Under the pieces are notes generated by a model. The model was not told the DNA's origin. It saw only the letters and a program-made list of their open reading frames with translations, and did no database searches. A stretch of 64,000 nt of DNA. Origin: Scedosporium boydii (Eukaryota > Ascomycota > Sordariomycetes > Microascales > Microascaceae). This document shows positions 33,813 through 45,652 of this stretch, in pieces (position 1 is the stretch's first letter; each line of letters opens with the position of its first letter). The position numbers were made by a program, and so were the translations under genes. The stretch covers positions 31,364-95,363 of the forward strand of contig NJFT01000159.1 in the NCBI GenBank assembly GCA_002221725.1, read 5' to 3'.

Positions 33813-35542
33813 TCACATCTTTACAAATTTGCTGCACTGTCTTAGGCTCGGGCCAAACTTGAATAGGAGCCACGGGATTGGAAGCAAAAGAATCGAGAGA
33901 AAAGCAAATAAGCTCCCAGCCCAGTGGACCCCGAGATTCTCGTACATCTGGAAGGTGAATAGTGGGAATATGGCCCCTAGCGTGTATCGCAATATACCGT
34001 TCGCCGCAAGAGCTAAAAGTCCAGGGTACGTTTAGAATATGTGGTATCAACAGACAGGGGACGATACAACTAACCGGACGCGGCACTTTCTCTGCCGTAA
34101 AAGTCGACCATGTATGTAATTACGGAGAGCTGGACGAGTTAGTAAAAGCTTAAGATAGAAGAGGACAAAGATGAAGGCTCCCTAGAGTCTAGACTTCGAC
34201 TTACGAAGAGGCCAAATGTGCCCAGGCCAAACGGAATGCCCGCAGCCACCAGCACCGCCCAGTTGCCATTCTGCTTTGCCGCCCACGCGTACCTTTATGT
34301 GGAATTAATATCAGCAAGAGCCAAGAAAGACCTGTAGCTCGGGGTTAACGTACCAGAACAGCCCGGCCGGAATGAAAATACTCCCAGCCATCCCAGCATA
34401 AAGTCGATGCTCTGGCCCCGTCCTCCCATCCGGGCTTCGCTTCCTGGCCCGACCGTGCAGAGTAACGTCAAAACCGACAAACATGATCCCCCCAAGCAGA
34501 TATCCGATGACGATGCTAATAAAAGTCAATCCCGTTTGGCGGGGGTCGAAGCCGTAGAATTTCGGTAGCACGTAAGATGCGCTAGCAAAGTAGCTAAAAA
34601 TCATGGCGTAGGCGAAGGCCGAGTAAATGGCCAGCGAGGAAACGACAATTTCCGTAAAGAGCATCTTGGTCGGCTTGATGAGTGCACCGATGATAAGAGA
34701 GGCTATCTGGGAACCGGTTAGGGTTGTCTTTGAGCCCTCATCGTTGCGCAGAATCCACTTTTGTGAAGTCTCCTTCATCACGAGGCAGCCCAACCAGACA
34801 GGAGCTCCGACAATCAACAGGAGGTATTGGGTCCAGCGCCAGTCGTACCCGTGGTCCTTTAGCACATATGCGCCAGACAAGGGACCGAGTGTCGGACCCA
34901 GGAATGGCCCTAATATAAAGAGAATCGATGCTTGCGCCCCACCCTTGTGCAGTTGCCAGACATCGACCACAGTTCCTGCCCCAATGGCAATCCCTGCGGA
35001 CCCCAGTAGGCCGGCGAGGAATCGGCATGCGAGGAGAGCAGAAAAGTTATTGGCGGCCGCGGAACCTCCAGCGAAGGCGAGTAGGAACGTTGTTGTGATG
35101 AGGTACACCCATTTTCGTCCCCAAACTTCCGAGAAGGGTGCGATTAGGAGGGGGCCGAAGCCGAGACCCAGAGTGTATATGGTTATTGGTAGGAGAGACT
35201 GTGTTCGTGAGACTTGAAAATCTTCCATGATTAACTCAGCAGCAGGGACGGTGACGGACGTGGAAAAGCTCCTAGGAGTTGCAAATTGATGATTAGCCAC
35301 TAGTACCATACATATCGCAGTGCAGAGGCTGGGAGGAGCAGGACAAACATGAGGAATGACAAGCAGCAAGGCACAGCGGTGTGGAAGATCCTCGATGCCA
35401 TGCTCCAATTCCATGGATTCCGCGGGTCTTGCTCATATGGGACTACTTCCTGGGACTCTGTTTGAAGTTCCGGAGGAGTACCGGGCGTCTCCGCGAGGGA
35501 GCTAGCCTTTTCGCTATCCTTTTCGGCTGGTGATATTGACAT
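33813..35542 (-). CDS. MFS transporter, DHA1 drug:H+ antiporter type
   Basis: Plasma-membrane exporter of 484 residues; five exons (35542-35349, 35271-34354, 34292-34205, 34129-34075, 34012-33813) join in frame. The hydrophilic N-terminus contains the family signature DPRNPWNWS. The loop 2-3 motif is SEVWGRKWVY, the motif C-like segment LGPTLGPLSGAYV follows, and twelve membrane segments can be traced, ending in FPLFTFQMYENLGVHWAGS. The first intron has a weak GTTTGT donor, chosen because it restores FLMSFSTSVTVPAAEL. No lesion is seen, in contrast to flanking genes. Substrate unknown; export of toxic or secondary metabolites is usual for this group. Confidence 0.9.
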
Positions 35543-36602
35543 GGCTGGTTGTTTGAATTAGCTGAAATCGGAGACGCTTAGTATTAGTCGATTGAGATCA
35601 GGATTGATATCTGTGTCTGCTTTGCGATGCTGCCTCCAACAGAGCCTCACTCCGAGGGAAGCTCTTTACTTTAATATCCAACCCCATCGTGATCAATTAG
35701 ATATCTGAGCCCACTTTCGAAAAGGCCAGAGTTGAGAATCGATTAACCGTTGAATCGCCCATGGGCGGGCGAATTGGTAATTCACCCGGATTAAACACCA
35801 TCTCAACAAAAGGGCGTGTTAATTCTCGATCGGAGTGATCAGTAAACAAGGTGCAAAACTAAACCTAGGCCGAGGTACCCACAACTCGCTAGCGCCCAAC
35901 GACCCCAGAAGCACGGCAGTCTGCGGCGATGTTGAGGTAATCGGGAAAGAGTCGAAACTACTTGAAACCAGCCCTATGGGCTTAGTGGTTCTTTTCAGCG
36001 GCCCTACGAGACTCTGCCTATGCTGCTGAAATTACGCCATCTCGAGGATGTTGACGATACCTGCTCGCGACTGGCGTACACAACCCTAGTCTCATGGACG
36101 CGCTCTAGTGTCGTTCGAGTAATAATAGGCGAGTCATAGCTTAGGACCGCTTGTACGCTGTCTGCCTTTCAGCGGATGCGGAGCAATTGGAGACCAGAGG
36201 ATGAACCGCACTGCGTAGAACGCGGGCTGTTCTTCGGGCCTACCAATGACGCATCGCTTGAAGCGTTGGACACAATATTAGTGGATGCATCGTAGTTCAT
36301 TTGTGCGATCCTTCGCTCCGCACTCCTACTTTCTCGGATACATCGGATTCCGAATCGGGCCTGGTAGTCGCATCATCCTCGTCCTCATCCTCAACGTGAT
36401 ACTCCGGGCAGTCCTCCAGGGCAAGATTATCAGCTCCCTAACTCGGCACCGAGTCTTCCAATTGTCTACAGCAAAGCAGCTTAGCCTACAATAAAGATCG
36501 TGAGCGTTGCCTGACAGTTGGACACCGCAGATGGTATGAGATGGGCGCATAACTCTCATCTTCTTTCGTTAATGAGCAGACTGAGAACGTGTATTATTAC
36601 AG
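35543..36602. other. Intergenic region, no gene seen
   Basis: About 1.06 kb. Only frames below 80 codons without recognisable product. It should contain the MFS promoter on its left side. Confidence 0.5.
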
Positions 36603-37974
36603 TCATGCTCCCGCCCAAGCATCCAGCCACGGATGTTTCAAAAGCGCCACCGCATCCGGCCTCTCATCGGGATCAATCTTCATCATGAGACGTAAAAACG
36701 ATGCAAATTCCTCCCGATCCTTTTCTTTCAGCCCCAACATAAACTCCTCGGAAGAAAGACGCGGCCGGTCCAGTTGAGAAGGGTAACCTCGGACAGTCCC
36801 ATCCTTGCAAAAGGTGTCTTGGACAATCTGTGGATCCGCCTTGTCTAGGAGGGACGTTGGGAAGGGGCCAAAGAAGTCAACAATCTCGGCAAGATGCTCG
36901 CGGAGTTCTTAACGGGCTTGCCCATCAGGGCCTACAGCTTGGCCGCTGAACATGCGGACGGCGCGATATACCTCCAGGAGAACTGCACCGAGGTTCCACC
37001 AGTCCGTTTGGGTGTCCCAAGAGGCTTTATGAGGACTTCGGGAGCACGGAGTGCGACGGATTGGATGTTCTCTTTCAGGTGCTCCGTCTCCCAGCTTGCG
37101 ACGCCCCAGTCTCCCAGAACCGCGTCGAACTCGTCGACTTTGGTGCTGTCTTCTTCGGAGAAGTAGTAGTTCCGCAGCGATTGCGACGGAATAGGTTTGT
37201 AGCGCGGTTCTTCGCGGTCCTGCTCTGCCGGTTTCCTGTGTTCCAAATAGCGGGCCACTTTTGTGAAGTCTCTGAATTTTACGAAGATATTGCTCGGCTG
37301 GATATCTAGATCCCAGGCACCATCGCCACCAGAATTAGACATGTACGGTTCTACTGACTCGGAATAGGATGCCCGGGAATTTAGGTACCAGTATGTATGA
37401 CGCCCTGATGGTGGGCGTAGCCCAATGTGAGGATGATCTGGATAGCGAAGCGCCGCATGACTGTGTACGGAACCAAGCTGTCCTTGAACCAAGCGCCGAA
37501 ACTCCTCAACGTTTCACCCATAAGGGGAAAGACGAGGCATACGTGCCTACCATTCGGGCCCTCGTGCTCAAAATCATCCAGTAAATGGCAGATGTACGAA
37601 TGCCCGAGCGGGTTAGGATTTCCATCTCGGAGACGCCTAAGGATTTCTCTCTCGAATATGGGATGGTCGGTGAAGTAGCACTCGGCACTTAGAATTTTGA
37701 GTGCAACATATTCATTGTCATGGCCCTTCCTAGAGATCGAAATATTAGTTTCTGTTTCCTTTCACTTTCTCGAAGACGGAAAATTTTTCGCTTACTCGCG
37801 TTGCGCGTCCTGGACAAGCCAAACTGTTGAATACGCTCCATATACGATTTTGTTGAGAACGCGGTAGCGGCTGTTAAAGATGTCCCCAACGTAAACGGGA
37901 TGGAATCCCCCGACGTGGTACGCATTGCATCCCTCTTCGATATTGGAGTCGTGGCTGTTTTTGGAGGAGTCCAT
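36603..37974 (-). pseudogene. Second SRPK-like kinase, frameshift plus nonsense
   Basis: Exon 1 (37974-37796) gives GGFHPVYVGDIFNSRY and YGAYSTVWLVQDAQR, the glycine-loop region of a fungal SRPK-like kinase. Next come EYVALKILSA with the ATP Lys, HVCLVFPLMGE, and HHQGVIHT joined over an intron to DIQPSNIFV; the usual Lys of the catalytic loop is Gln. LGDWG stands for DFG, then SVALRAPEVLIK. At about 37021-37027 one base is missing, so WDTQTDWWNLGAVLLEVYRAV continues in another frame. That frame is then cut by TAA at 36911-36909, before ELREHLAEIVDFFGPFP and the normal C-terminus DERPDAVALLKHPWLDAW with its natural stop at 36603. It belongs to a different kinase subfamily from the one at 27.3 kb, so it is not a duplicate of it. 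Confidence 0.84.
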
Positions 37975-38962
37975 CCTGCAATGACGCTGTTCTTGTCAAC
38001 AATGTGTCTTGGGGATGGATGAGAGGGAGAGTTTCGGTGAAGTGGCTTCTCTTCTGGCAATTGCCAATTGGTGGCTGCAGCTGCCATTCTTCAAGTCCTC
38101 GTCTCAGATGATACAGAACGATGTTGAAAATAGTAATAAAAATCCCGTTTCTAAACTTCCTCTCACTCTGAAAACCCTCTCTACCTTGGTGTGAGGTTAG
38201 CGACTTAAGGTCCTTCCGCCCTTCAATGTTAGCCCGAATTCGCATATTACCTCTCGGACAAACTGGCGCCGAATTCTTGCTTCCTTCCTTCGACGGCCTC
38301 CTCCACATATCCATCCTCCTGGGACTCAACGCAACGTTCTCCGATTCCTGTTGCGGCCGCATATTAAAGCTCAACTGAACTGAGCCCATCCGTCCGTCCG
38401 ATTCCTGATCCCCTGATCCCCCGATCCGCTTCCCCTGACAACAGTCAAAGACGCAGTTTCCACAGCATCATCTTTCAAACGCTTGCCGTGGAAAAGCCTA
38501 GGTGGATGTTCCGCATACATTGGACGGCCAAGTCCTTGTTTTCATGTTTCCGAGCATACAGGTGTGCTCGCAATTCCCTAATACCTTATCCATTCTTGAA
38601 TTGCCCCCGGCGTCGACGTCGTGCTTTGTGATCAGCGTCGAGTGGGCGTACTGGCAAGTGTCGCAAATATTCGGAGACGCTACTAGTCCCTTAGCATCGA
38701 GGCCAGTGGGATCTGCTCTTTCACGCCGCCCGCGATAATATCCTGGCCATCTCCGATCAACGGCTCCTAAAGCCGGCCGAAAGGAATTCTTACTCTCGGC
38801 TGCTGTTAATGTTCATCAAACACGCCCAATCAGCCGCTTGTCCAAGCTTAGAGAAGCAGAGGAGCAGAGGGATTTGAAAACAATTTTTTCATGAAAACGC
38901 ATTGCTTGGGAATGGCTTCTATAACAGGGCGGCGGAAAGTTATCTATTCCAGTGAACAAAGT
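37975..38962. other. Intergenic region, no gene seen
   Basis: About 1 kb. A frame of 171 codons (37874-38389, minus) overlaps the kinase start in another frame and shows no domain. Short imperfect repeats of CTGATCCCC occur near 38400-38430. Confidence 0.45.
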
Positions 38963-40004
38963 CTATATCTTACCCTTGTTAGCGCCGCTGCGAGCACCCA
39001 GATTCCTCGCAGCCGAAAGAATCAAACACAGATGCGTGCTAATGGCAACAATATCTCCGTGCATATCCATAATGACAACATCTAAGTCGAACCTTCCATT
39101 CTGGATAGACTTGGCACTCGTCCTCACGTAAACCCATTCGTTCTCGCCATCCTTGAGCTCCTTTTTGACGTCGAGATTCAGAGTAACCGTGGGGTACCAG
39201 AATAGCTCGCTGTGCGCGAACGGGATAGGTTCCTCATCCTTCTTCGGCCTCCAAGCCTCAACAACGTAGGGGAAGCAGTCCGACACAAAACCCAGAGACG
39301 CATTCGTGAAGCCCTCCCCGGAAACCAGCCGAATCCACGACTCTTCCACTCCGCGTCTTGGTTGACCCCTTCGCGGAGAGAAAATTTCAACGTTCGTTTG
39401 AGCCCGCGCGTAGGAGTTCGCTCGAGGGCTGGGCGACTGCGGCCTCAGTGCCCAATTGGGATCCTCCCCGCGGGCCATCTTGATGAGGTCTACCGGTGGC
39501 GTGGGGGGGTCGAGCGCCCAACCAGTGGACAGGCTCAGGCCCTTCTCGAGAGAGAGTTTCGTGTTCGTCAGGAAACCGACGACTTCCTTTCGCGATTGCG
39601 ACGTGATCCAAGGGGCTGAAGTCTGGAGGTCGTTTTGGTACAAGGTGATCTGGATGGTGGAGAGGGCACGGCCAAGCTTGACATCTTCGATGACGAGGAT
39701 GGCTTGGCCGACTTCGGTCCGGTTGATGTATTCGAAGTGTGCAGAGATTACGTCCGGCTGACCCCGAGCTGCGAGGTATTCCGACGCAGTGCGTAGAATG
39801 CAGGAGGCGACGTAGCCGCCATTAGGAACTAATAAAAGGAGTTAAAGATGCCTGTTGAAGTAGCCGTGCAGTACATTCTCGCTCACCTGAACCGATGCAA
39901 TAACCTTCAACGAGGACGGCCGAGTAGACATGAGAATCAACCGCGGTGACGCGTGCGGCGTCGGCGAACGGCACAATTTCCAGCGCGTCGGTCGACATTT
40001 TCAT
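38963..40004 (-). CDS. Acyl-CoA thioesterase-like hotdog protein
   Basis: Double-hotdog thioesterase-superfamily protein of 327 residues from two exons, 40004-39887 and 39828-38963. Splicing creates GSVPNGGYVASCILRTASEYL, the typical NGGYxA substrate-pocket start of fungal thioesterase-like proteins; HFEYINRTEVGQAI, GRALSTIQITLYQ and the late HSELFWYPTV and RTSAKSIQNGRFDLDVVIMDMHGDIVAIS segments complete the fold. These proteins hydrolyse acyl-CoA or act as accessory proteins; no peroxisomal targeting tail is seen (C-terminus GKI). The intron matches GTGAGC and TATTAG consensus. Confidence 0.87.
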
Positions 40005-40629
40005 AGATTCAAGGCGGAGTATGTGAAAGAATCAATTGATAGCTCTTTTCATGCAAGGTTTGGGATATTTCAATTCATATTTCCCAAGTCTCACATGCCT
40101 TGGTGTACTCCTCAGCCCCGAGTCACGCCCCGACAGGTCCCCCGCAAAGTTGCGGTATCTCAAACAGAGATTAGTGAACATTCTTCTTGATCGGAGTCTG
40201 ATCGTTGAGCCTCGGCAACTTCATCGCGACCCACTTTGGACAGCTTGCTCAGGGATAATTTTGTCACGTGATTGACCGATCACGAGACCAGCCTCATCTT
40301 CGAATCCTTTCCAGCAACAGATCCGCCATTTCAAGGCCACTGGTGGGAATCTAAGAAAGTCTTCCTCGGGACCGCGACTGGGCTATTGCGGTGAGCTGGG
40401 TGGGTACTACAGGGCGTGAATGACTTCGGTCGACGTCGGAGAGGCCAGTAAAGGGCGGCTGCTGTTTCTGAAGGTGCTTCCGACGAAGCCATCTTTGCTG
40501 GACCCTATGGCTTGAACGGGGCAAACTTGGTTACATCACTCCGCATTTCAAACGGTGGAGACTTTGGTATCCCGAAACACTAAGTTATTCGACGTGTTTA
40601 TGCAGCTAAAGAATTGAACTCCACCCCCA
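40005..40629. other. Intergenic region, no gene seen
   Basis: 625 bp upstream of the thioesterase start and downstream of the retropepsin-like gene. No recognisable product. Confidence 0.45.
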
Positions 40630-42085
40630 TTATTTGTTTAAGCTCTGATTAGCCCTCTGGTTCCTTCTCATATATCTCAAAGGAATGGATATCATGCGGG
40701 TCCTTTTCTTCCACGATGCCATCCAGCTGGTAACCCCTCGGAGACCGTCCCCAGCGGCCTGCTCCACCGGAGGTCCTTCCGACATCCGCGACCGATCCCT
40801 AAAAATCTCTGTTCTATGGGGATTGCCATGCCCATTTGATGATTGTGGCACCGATAGGGCGGTTTTCCACCTTGATCTATGTGCGTGTCTCAAGTCTTGC
40901 CATCGGCGCTGCCTCTCCGCCTCGGCTTGGGTTGCTACTCCCCGTTCATTCTCGGGCAAGGTCAATATCTCATCACGGATCTGATCTCGTCTTGCTAACT
41001 CTCTTTGGATCATCTCTGGGCCAAAGGCATCTAGGGAAGTCACTACAGCGATGGTTAGCCAATTCCCTGGAATCTCCAAAGTAACACTTACTGTCTTCGA
41101 AATATTCCTCCTCTAAGACATTCAGGCCGTCACTATACCGGCCGATGAGACGGATGTTGCAAAGCTCGAAGAAGTCCTCTTCTGAATCGATATCGAAGAA
41201 GCATTCACCATGCTCTGAGAAAATATTCAGGTCGAAGAGGTAATCCTTACTCACGATAACGTCCACGGAGAGTTTATCCAGCACATGGAAATCGCACCGA
41301 ACCGTTTTCCCACCAACTTCCCATGAGGCGTCTCGTACGACGCCACTGGTCCACGCGGTTGTTCCGTCGGCGAACTCAACCTCAAGCCAATTCTCGAAAT
41401 CCGAATCGATTGCTAATCCGATTTTCCTGGCATATGCACTAGAGACGAGCATAATATCTGAGCCAGTGTCGGGTAGTGCTGCTGTACGATGGCCGTCAAG
41501 GGTTCCCCATAAACGCTGCTTCCCCTCACCGAGAAGACTTAACCGCAATCGCCTCGGCAACGCCGTTAGTTTGGATTTGATGCGACGAGTGAACCTGGTG
41601 AGTGTCTGTGTCGCCACTAGGAATGGATATCCCAGGACGAGATCATGGACGCATCCCGGGAGGATCCAGCAGTCCAGAGTGTGGCTTCTCCGCTCCCTAA
41701 CAAACCTCCACGGGACCTTGACCATGCCGGGAGATTCGACGTGCTTCTTATTGGCGAGGACGATCCTCTTCTGCGTCCCATCAGCAGGGTGGAGACAGAG
41801 ATCAGAGGCGAGCCTTGGGGATATGAAGCATCTGTCCGCACCGCTATCTGGGCAAGCCTCTACTAAGGTCCCACCTACAACTCCCTCCACAAAGTGCTGC
41901 TTCGAGCGTGAGGTAAAATCCACCACCGGAAGTTGATTACTCGCAGGGAGAGGGGTAGGCGACCCGGAATCCACGAGTAACTGGGCACTTAGACGTGCCA
42001 AAGCATTTATTGCAGTCCTCGCTGCCGACAGCATATCTGCAATACTGACGATCGCATAAGGGTCGTGAGTTCCAAGCCTCGTCAT
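40630..42085 (-). CDS. Protein with two retropepsin-like aspartic protease domains
   Basis: Two exons, 42085-41092 and 41042-40630, give 468 residues. Two copies of the retroviral-type aspartic protease active site are visible: CPDSGADRCFIS with a downstream hydrophobic ILPGCVHDLVLGYPFL flap and end, and ALPDTGSDIMLVS with VDVIVSKDYLFDLNI. Each half is about 120-130 residues. After the intron comes a charged helical tail (RELARRDQIRDEI, AEAERQRRWQDLRHAHR) that often follows such domains in fungal proteins. No reverse transcriptase, integrase or LTR is present nearby, so this is more likely a host gene than an intact element. The ATG at 42085 is the first in frame; an upstream exon joined at a possible CTACAG acceptor just before it cannot be excluded. 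Protease activity is inferred. Confidence 0.75.
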
Positions 42086-42723
42086 CTCTGTAGATGTAGT
42101 GAAGGGCAAAGCCGCTACAATCCGGAGTCCGATGGGGTGTTTCAACTGTCGAGGATTTTTGGCGGAGATCGACACCTTCAAAAATTTATCAAGACAAGTT
42201 CAATAATCAAACTTTCAGCGGCCTTAAAGGATAGGGAGTCGTAGGCCCAAGGGGTTTGGAAGGAAGAGACGGAGGTGGTGATACTGAAGAGCACTGTCCT
42301 AGCAAACGATGAGGATAGAGTACCTTCTATTCTTTTTCGGGGGAGTCGTGAAAAAGAACGGAGATTCGTTTGAATATAAGCTTCACATTAATGTTGATTT
42401 TGCGCAAGCTCTACACTGCCACCCTGCCTAGACAGATGAATTAGTCGGTGAGGCTCCTCCCAGCCAGTCACAAAGGCATCCTGCATCAGCACTGCCACCG
42501 CCACGTCGGGCTCTTAGATTAGGCAGACATTTCCGCCGACTTGCTAGATTCATCGCAACTAGTCGTCGGATGGGTTGTGTCGATTCCTCGTCGCTAATTC
42601 AAAACATCGAAGCAGTAACCTAGAAGTCGAGGAAATCACCGTGTCTCAGCCCTGCGTATGCCACGATCCGTCTAAAATACGCGTATTTTTGCGACACAAA
42701 CCCCTCTTTTTTGACTCTGGCCC
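42086..42723. other. Divergent intergenic region, retropepsin-like / DUF6594
   Basis: 638 bp between divergent starts at 42085 (minus) and 42724 (plus). No gene seen; both promoters expected, and possibly an untranslated or missed first exon of the retropepsin-like gene. Confidence 0.45.
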
Positions 42724-43772
42724 ATGAATGTGAACCCAAATTCAAGCCACTGCTATGGTTCAGCCGTTCCAAGTCATCGGAGAGAGGGATTTGCCGACGT
42801 TGCAAGATGGATAACGCTTGACCCCGACAATGAGACTCTTATCTACCGTAAGTTCGATGAACTTGCAGCTCGAAATCTGCTTTATCTGCAGTCGGAGCTG
42901 CTCGTTCTTGAGAATCAACTAAACGAACTGGATATCCGTGATGCCCTCAGCGAGGACATGGATCTAAAGGACGCCGCCAGGACGTGGGAGACAATGATGC
43001 ACCGGTATGAAACCGGTAACGAAGAAACGAGAGTTCATATGGACCTAATTATGAGGATTCGAACGAAATTAAAGGAGTATCGTGTGTTTGCAATCTCGTG
43101 ACCGCCCCAGGAAAACGCTGACTGTTACCTAGATGAGGCGCTGTTGCTACAAAGTGAGATCGCGAAATTGAAGAAGCCCAACAAGCGTGTCCTTGAAGCA
43201 TACGTTCAGTGGTTTAAAAAGCCGTACCCTGCGCTCGGCGGACGAGCGAAGACCTTCCTAGATGCCCCAAACGATCTCATAGCGGTTAATACGCCGCCGG
43301 AGACAGATTACCTATCCCTCTTCTTGAGGCGCCACTGGCCGGCCAAGGCAAGTGCTCCCATTACGGAATTCATGGGAATCTACTGACATGCCACAGGAAG
43401 AACTATCTCGGGACGGTCTTCACCGTATAGGGCGATTTAACGAGAAGTCCATCTCCATCACGGTTGCCGTCATTAGCATCCTTGTCGCAGCGCTCCTCTT
43501 AATTGGCTCCATCACGGGTCTATACTTCGTCACCAACGACGCTGCGAAGCTTGGTATGCTCGCTGCTTTCACGGCCGCATTTGCCTTAAGCGTTGGCTTG
43601 ATGACGAATGCGCGGCGAGCCGAAATATTCGCGGCTACAGCAGCGTAGGTGGTGTCTTTGTTATTGTTATTAGTCCATATAATGCTGATTCAACCTTAGG
43701 TATGCTGCTGTCCTTGTGGTGTTTGTTAGTGGAAATATATCAAACTCACCGAATGTGCCTGGAGCAACGTGA
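42724..43772 (+). CDS. DUF6594-family membrane protein
   Basis: 297 residues from four exons: 42724-43081, 43133-43347, 43397-43644, 43700-43772. The N-terminal half has the family pattern ARWITLDPDNETLIYRKFDELAARNLLYLQSE, with a long coiled-coil helix. The C-terminal third has three hydrophobic segments: SITVAVISILVAALLLIGSI, LGMLAAFTAAFALSVGLM and the segment split by the last intron (AAYAAVLVVFVSG). The second intron must use a GC donor (AAG|GCAAGT, acceptor CCACAG): no GT alternative keeps the frame. Members of this family are common and often multicopy in filamentous fungi; molecular function is unknown. Confidence 0.85.
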
Positions 43773-44615
43773 GAACGGCCGGGGCCATTAGCCCCAGTTC
43801 TGAGTAACTGAAGCGATAACCGGCCGATCAATCGCTGGTGAATGGTGCCACGTCCGTTTCGACCCGCCGTCTGGGACCAAAACGGACCGTCATGATGGCG
43901 GCCGGACTTCTCCTTGTCCGGCATATGCCTCGGGGTCGGCTGCACCGAGGGGATACGTTGCACCGCCTGGGTGTTGCGGGAGGATGGTCGATCCGTAATC
44001 GTACGTCTTCACAAATGACATGATATGTAGCATAAATCGTCTAGAATAATTTAAGAGGAGCAATCGATCTCACAGTCTCTTCTGAATACCTTGTTCACCA
44101 CTGCGGGTGGCGTCTTAGTACTGACGACACTCTTTCGATTTATAAGAGAACCAGCTTTTGGCAAGGCTTGCAATCTACTTTACCTATTCTCGCAACTAGA
44201 AGAGTTCATCATGACTGAAACAGAGATCATGCTACCGGTCGATCATTGCGTATTCATAACAAGATGGAGAAAGAACGGATCGAGCTACAAGTGAAAACCC
44301 ACGATTGCGGTCAAACTAGCTGCAAGTATTCCAACGCAAGTAAAAACAACAATCAGACTTCCAACACCGGAGGCAGTTGAAAAAGAGCAAGTCACCAATC
44401 TCGCACCCGCTATGAGGGCACACATGCCTAAAGTTGGCTGCAAAACTACTTCCGATGTCCCCCGCCGAATCCGCCTCGACAGAGTACAGTTTGGGAAGCA
44501 CGGAATAAGGAGAAATCGACGCCAGGTCTAAGGGCTCGATGATGGCTCATTTACATTTATAAAATAATTCTCTGGGTTCTATGACCGCCTTGCTTCAATG
44601 GAGAAACTTTTGCGA
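43773..44615. other. Intergenic region, no gene seen
   Basis: 843 bp between convergent genes. Frames up to 97 codons without recognisable product. Expected to contain two terminators. Confidence 0.45.
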
Positions 44616-45652
44616 TTATTCCTTTTCTTCCTGGAAGTGAAAAACCACCTCCTGGATTTTCTTTAGACCGTAAAAGTCGTTTGCAGGCTCTGAAAACTCT
44701 GCTCCTTCTAATTCCCATTCGAATGTCCCGGCTTTGCTACCCAGCTTCTTCCCAATCGGTCTGGCGGAATCAAAATCTATGATGACTGGTACGTCATTGT
44801 TCATCATGACATTCGAGGGATTGATGTCGTTGTGTGCCAGTTCGAGCTTGTGGAGGTGGCGAATACCATCTTCAATGGCCTTGGAGTAAACGAGTTTATC
44901 TGGCTCGGTAATCTCCTTCCTCTCCTCGAGAGTTTCCTGAAGCCCTAGTCGGTATTTAGCGAAGCAAAGCCCGGTGATCCTGCCGTCGTCGACGAGGCAG
45001 CCGTGGTACTGCGCAATGTTGGGATGTGGGTGCTTCCTAAGAATCTCGCACACTGCGGCCTCCTGCAGGACAAGAGCGGCAATGCTTCTGTTGTCTTCGG
45101 TAGGGTCCCACGCCATGAGCCCGGGCCTCTTGACGTATCTGCCTTCGGGAACGGGCGCTGAAATGCAGGTGAGGCCGTCTTTGTACTTCGGACAGAAATC
45201 CTCTCGTGGGATTGGAGTGCGCTCTAGGGTCTCCAGATCCAAGCCCTGCAATTCTGGCAACTTCTTGTCCGTTATGGCCATGAAGAGGCAATCGCCTTGT
45301 TGAATGATGATCTTCGTCTTGTCGAAAACGTAATTGCCATCCTTTTCAGCCCACAGTTCTCCGCTCTGGATGATATGGGCTTCTGAATCTGATAAGGGCC
45401 TCTTCGCCGGCTTGGTCCCCGAGTCAGGTCTGCCGCGCTTCGGCTGCACTTCGGCGCTCTTTACGTTGAGATTGTCTGCTTCTCCATGATCTCCACTTAT
45501 TCCCGCCTCTTTATGCAAGGTATTAGTATAATGAAGACAAAGGGTGGTGATGGCAATGACGGTAGCGCGATCTCACTTGACTCTTCCTCGCTGGATGTTA
45601 GCGGACGTCCCTCGGGGACTTGTTCGGTGCTTGATATGTTCTCTGGATCCAT
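44616..45652 (-). CDS. Atypical fungal protein kinase-like protein (HND / DFD motifs)
   Basis: 322 residues in a two-exon model, 45652-45577 and 45508-44616. The first ~45 residues are polar and include a basic PKRGRPDS / KPAKRP segment that could be a nuclear signal. The kinase fold is recognisable but divergent: YVKRPGL supplies a candidate ATP Lys (about 152), ILRKHPHPNIAQYHGCLVDDGRITGL spans the N-lobe end, AHNDINPSNVMM is the catalytic loop (Asp253 and Asn258 kept, the usual Lys is Asn) and IIDFDSARP replaces DFG by DFD (270-272). This pattern recurs in a family of small fungal kinases. Activity is uncertain. Exon 2 is firm; exon 1 is the best fit by splice sites and phase. Confidence 0.78.
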
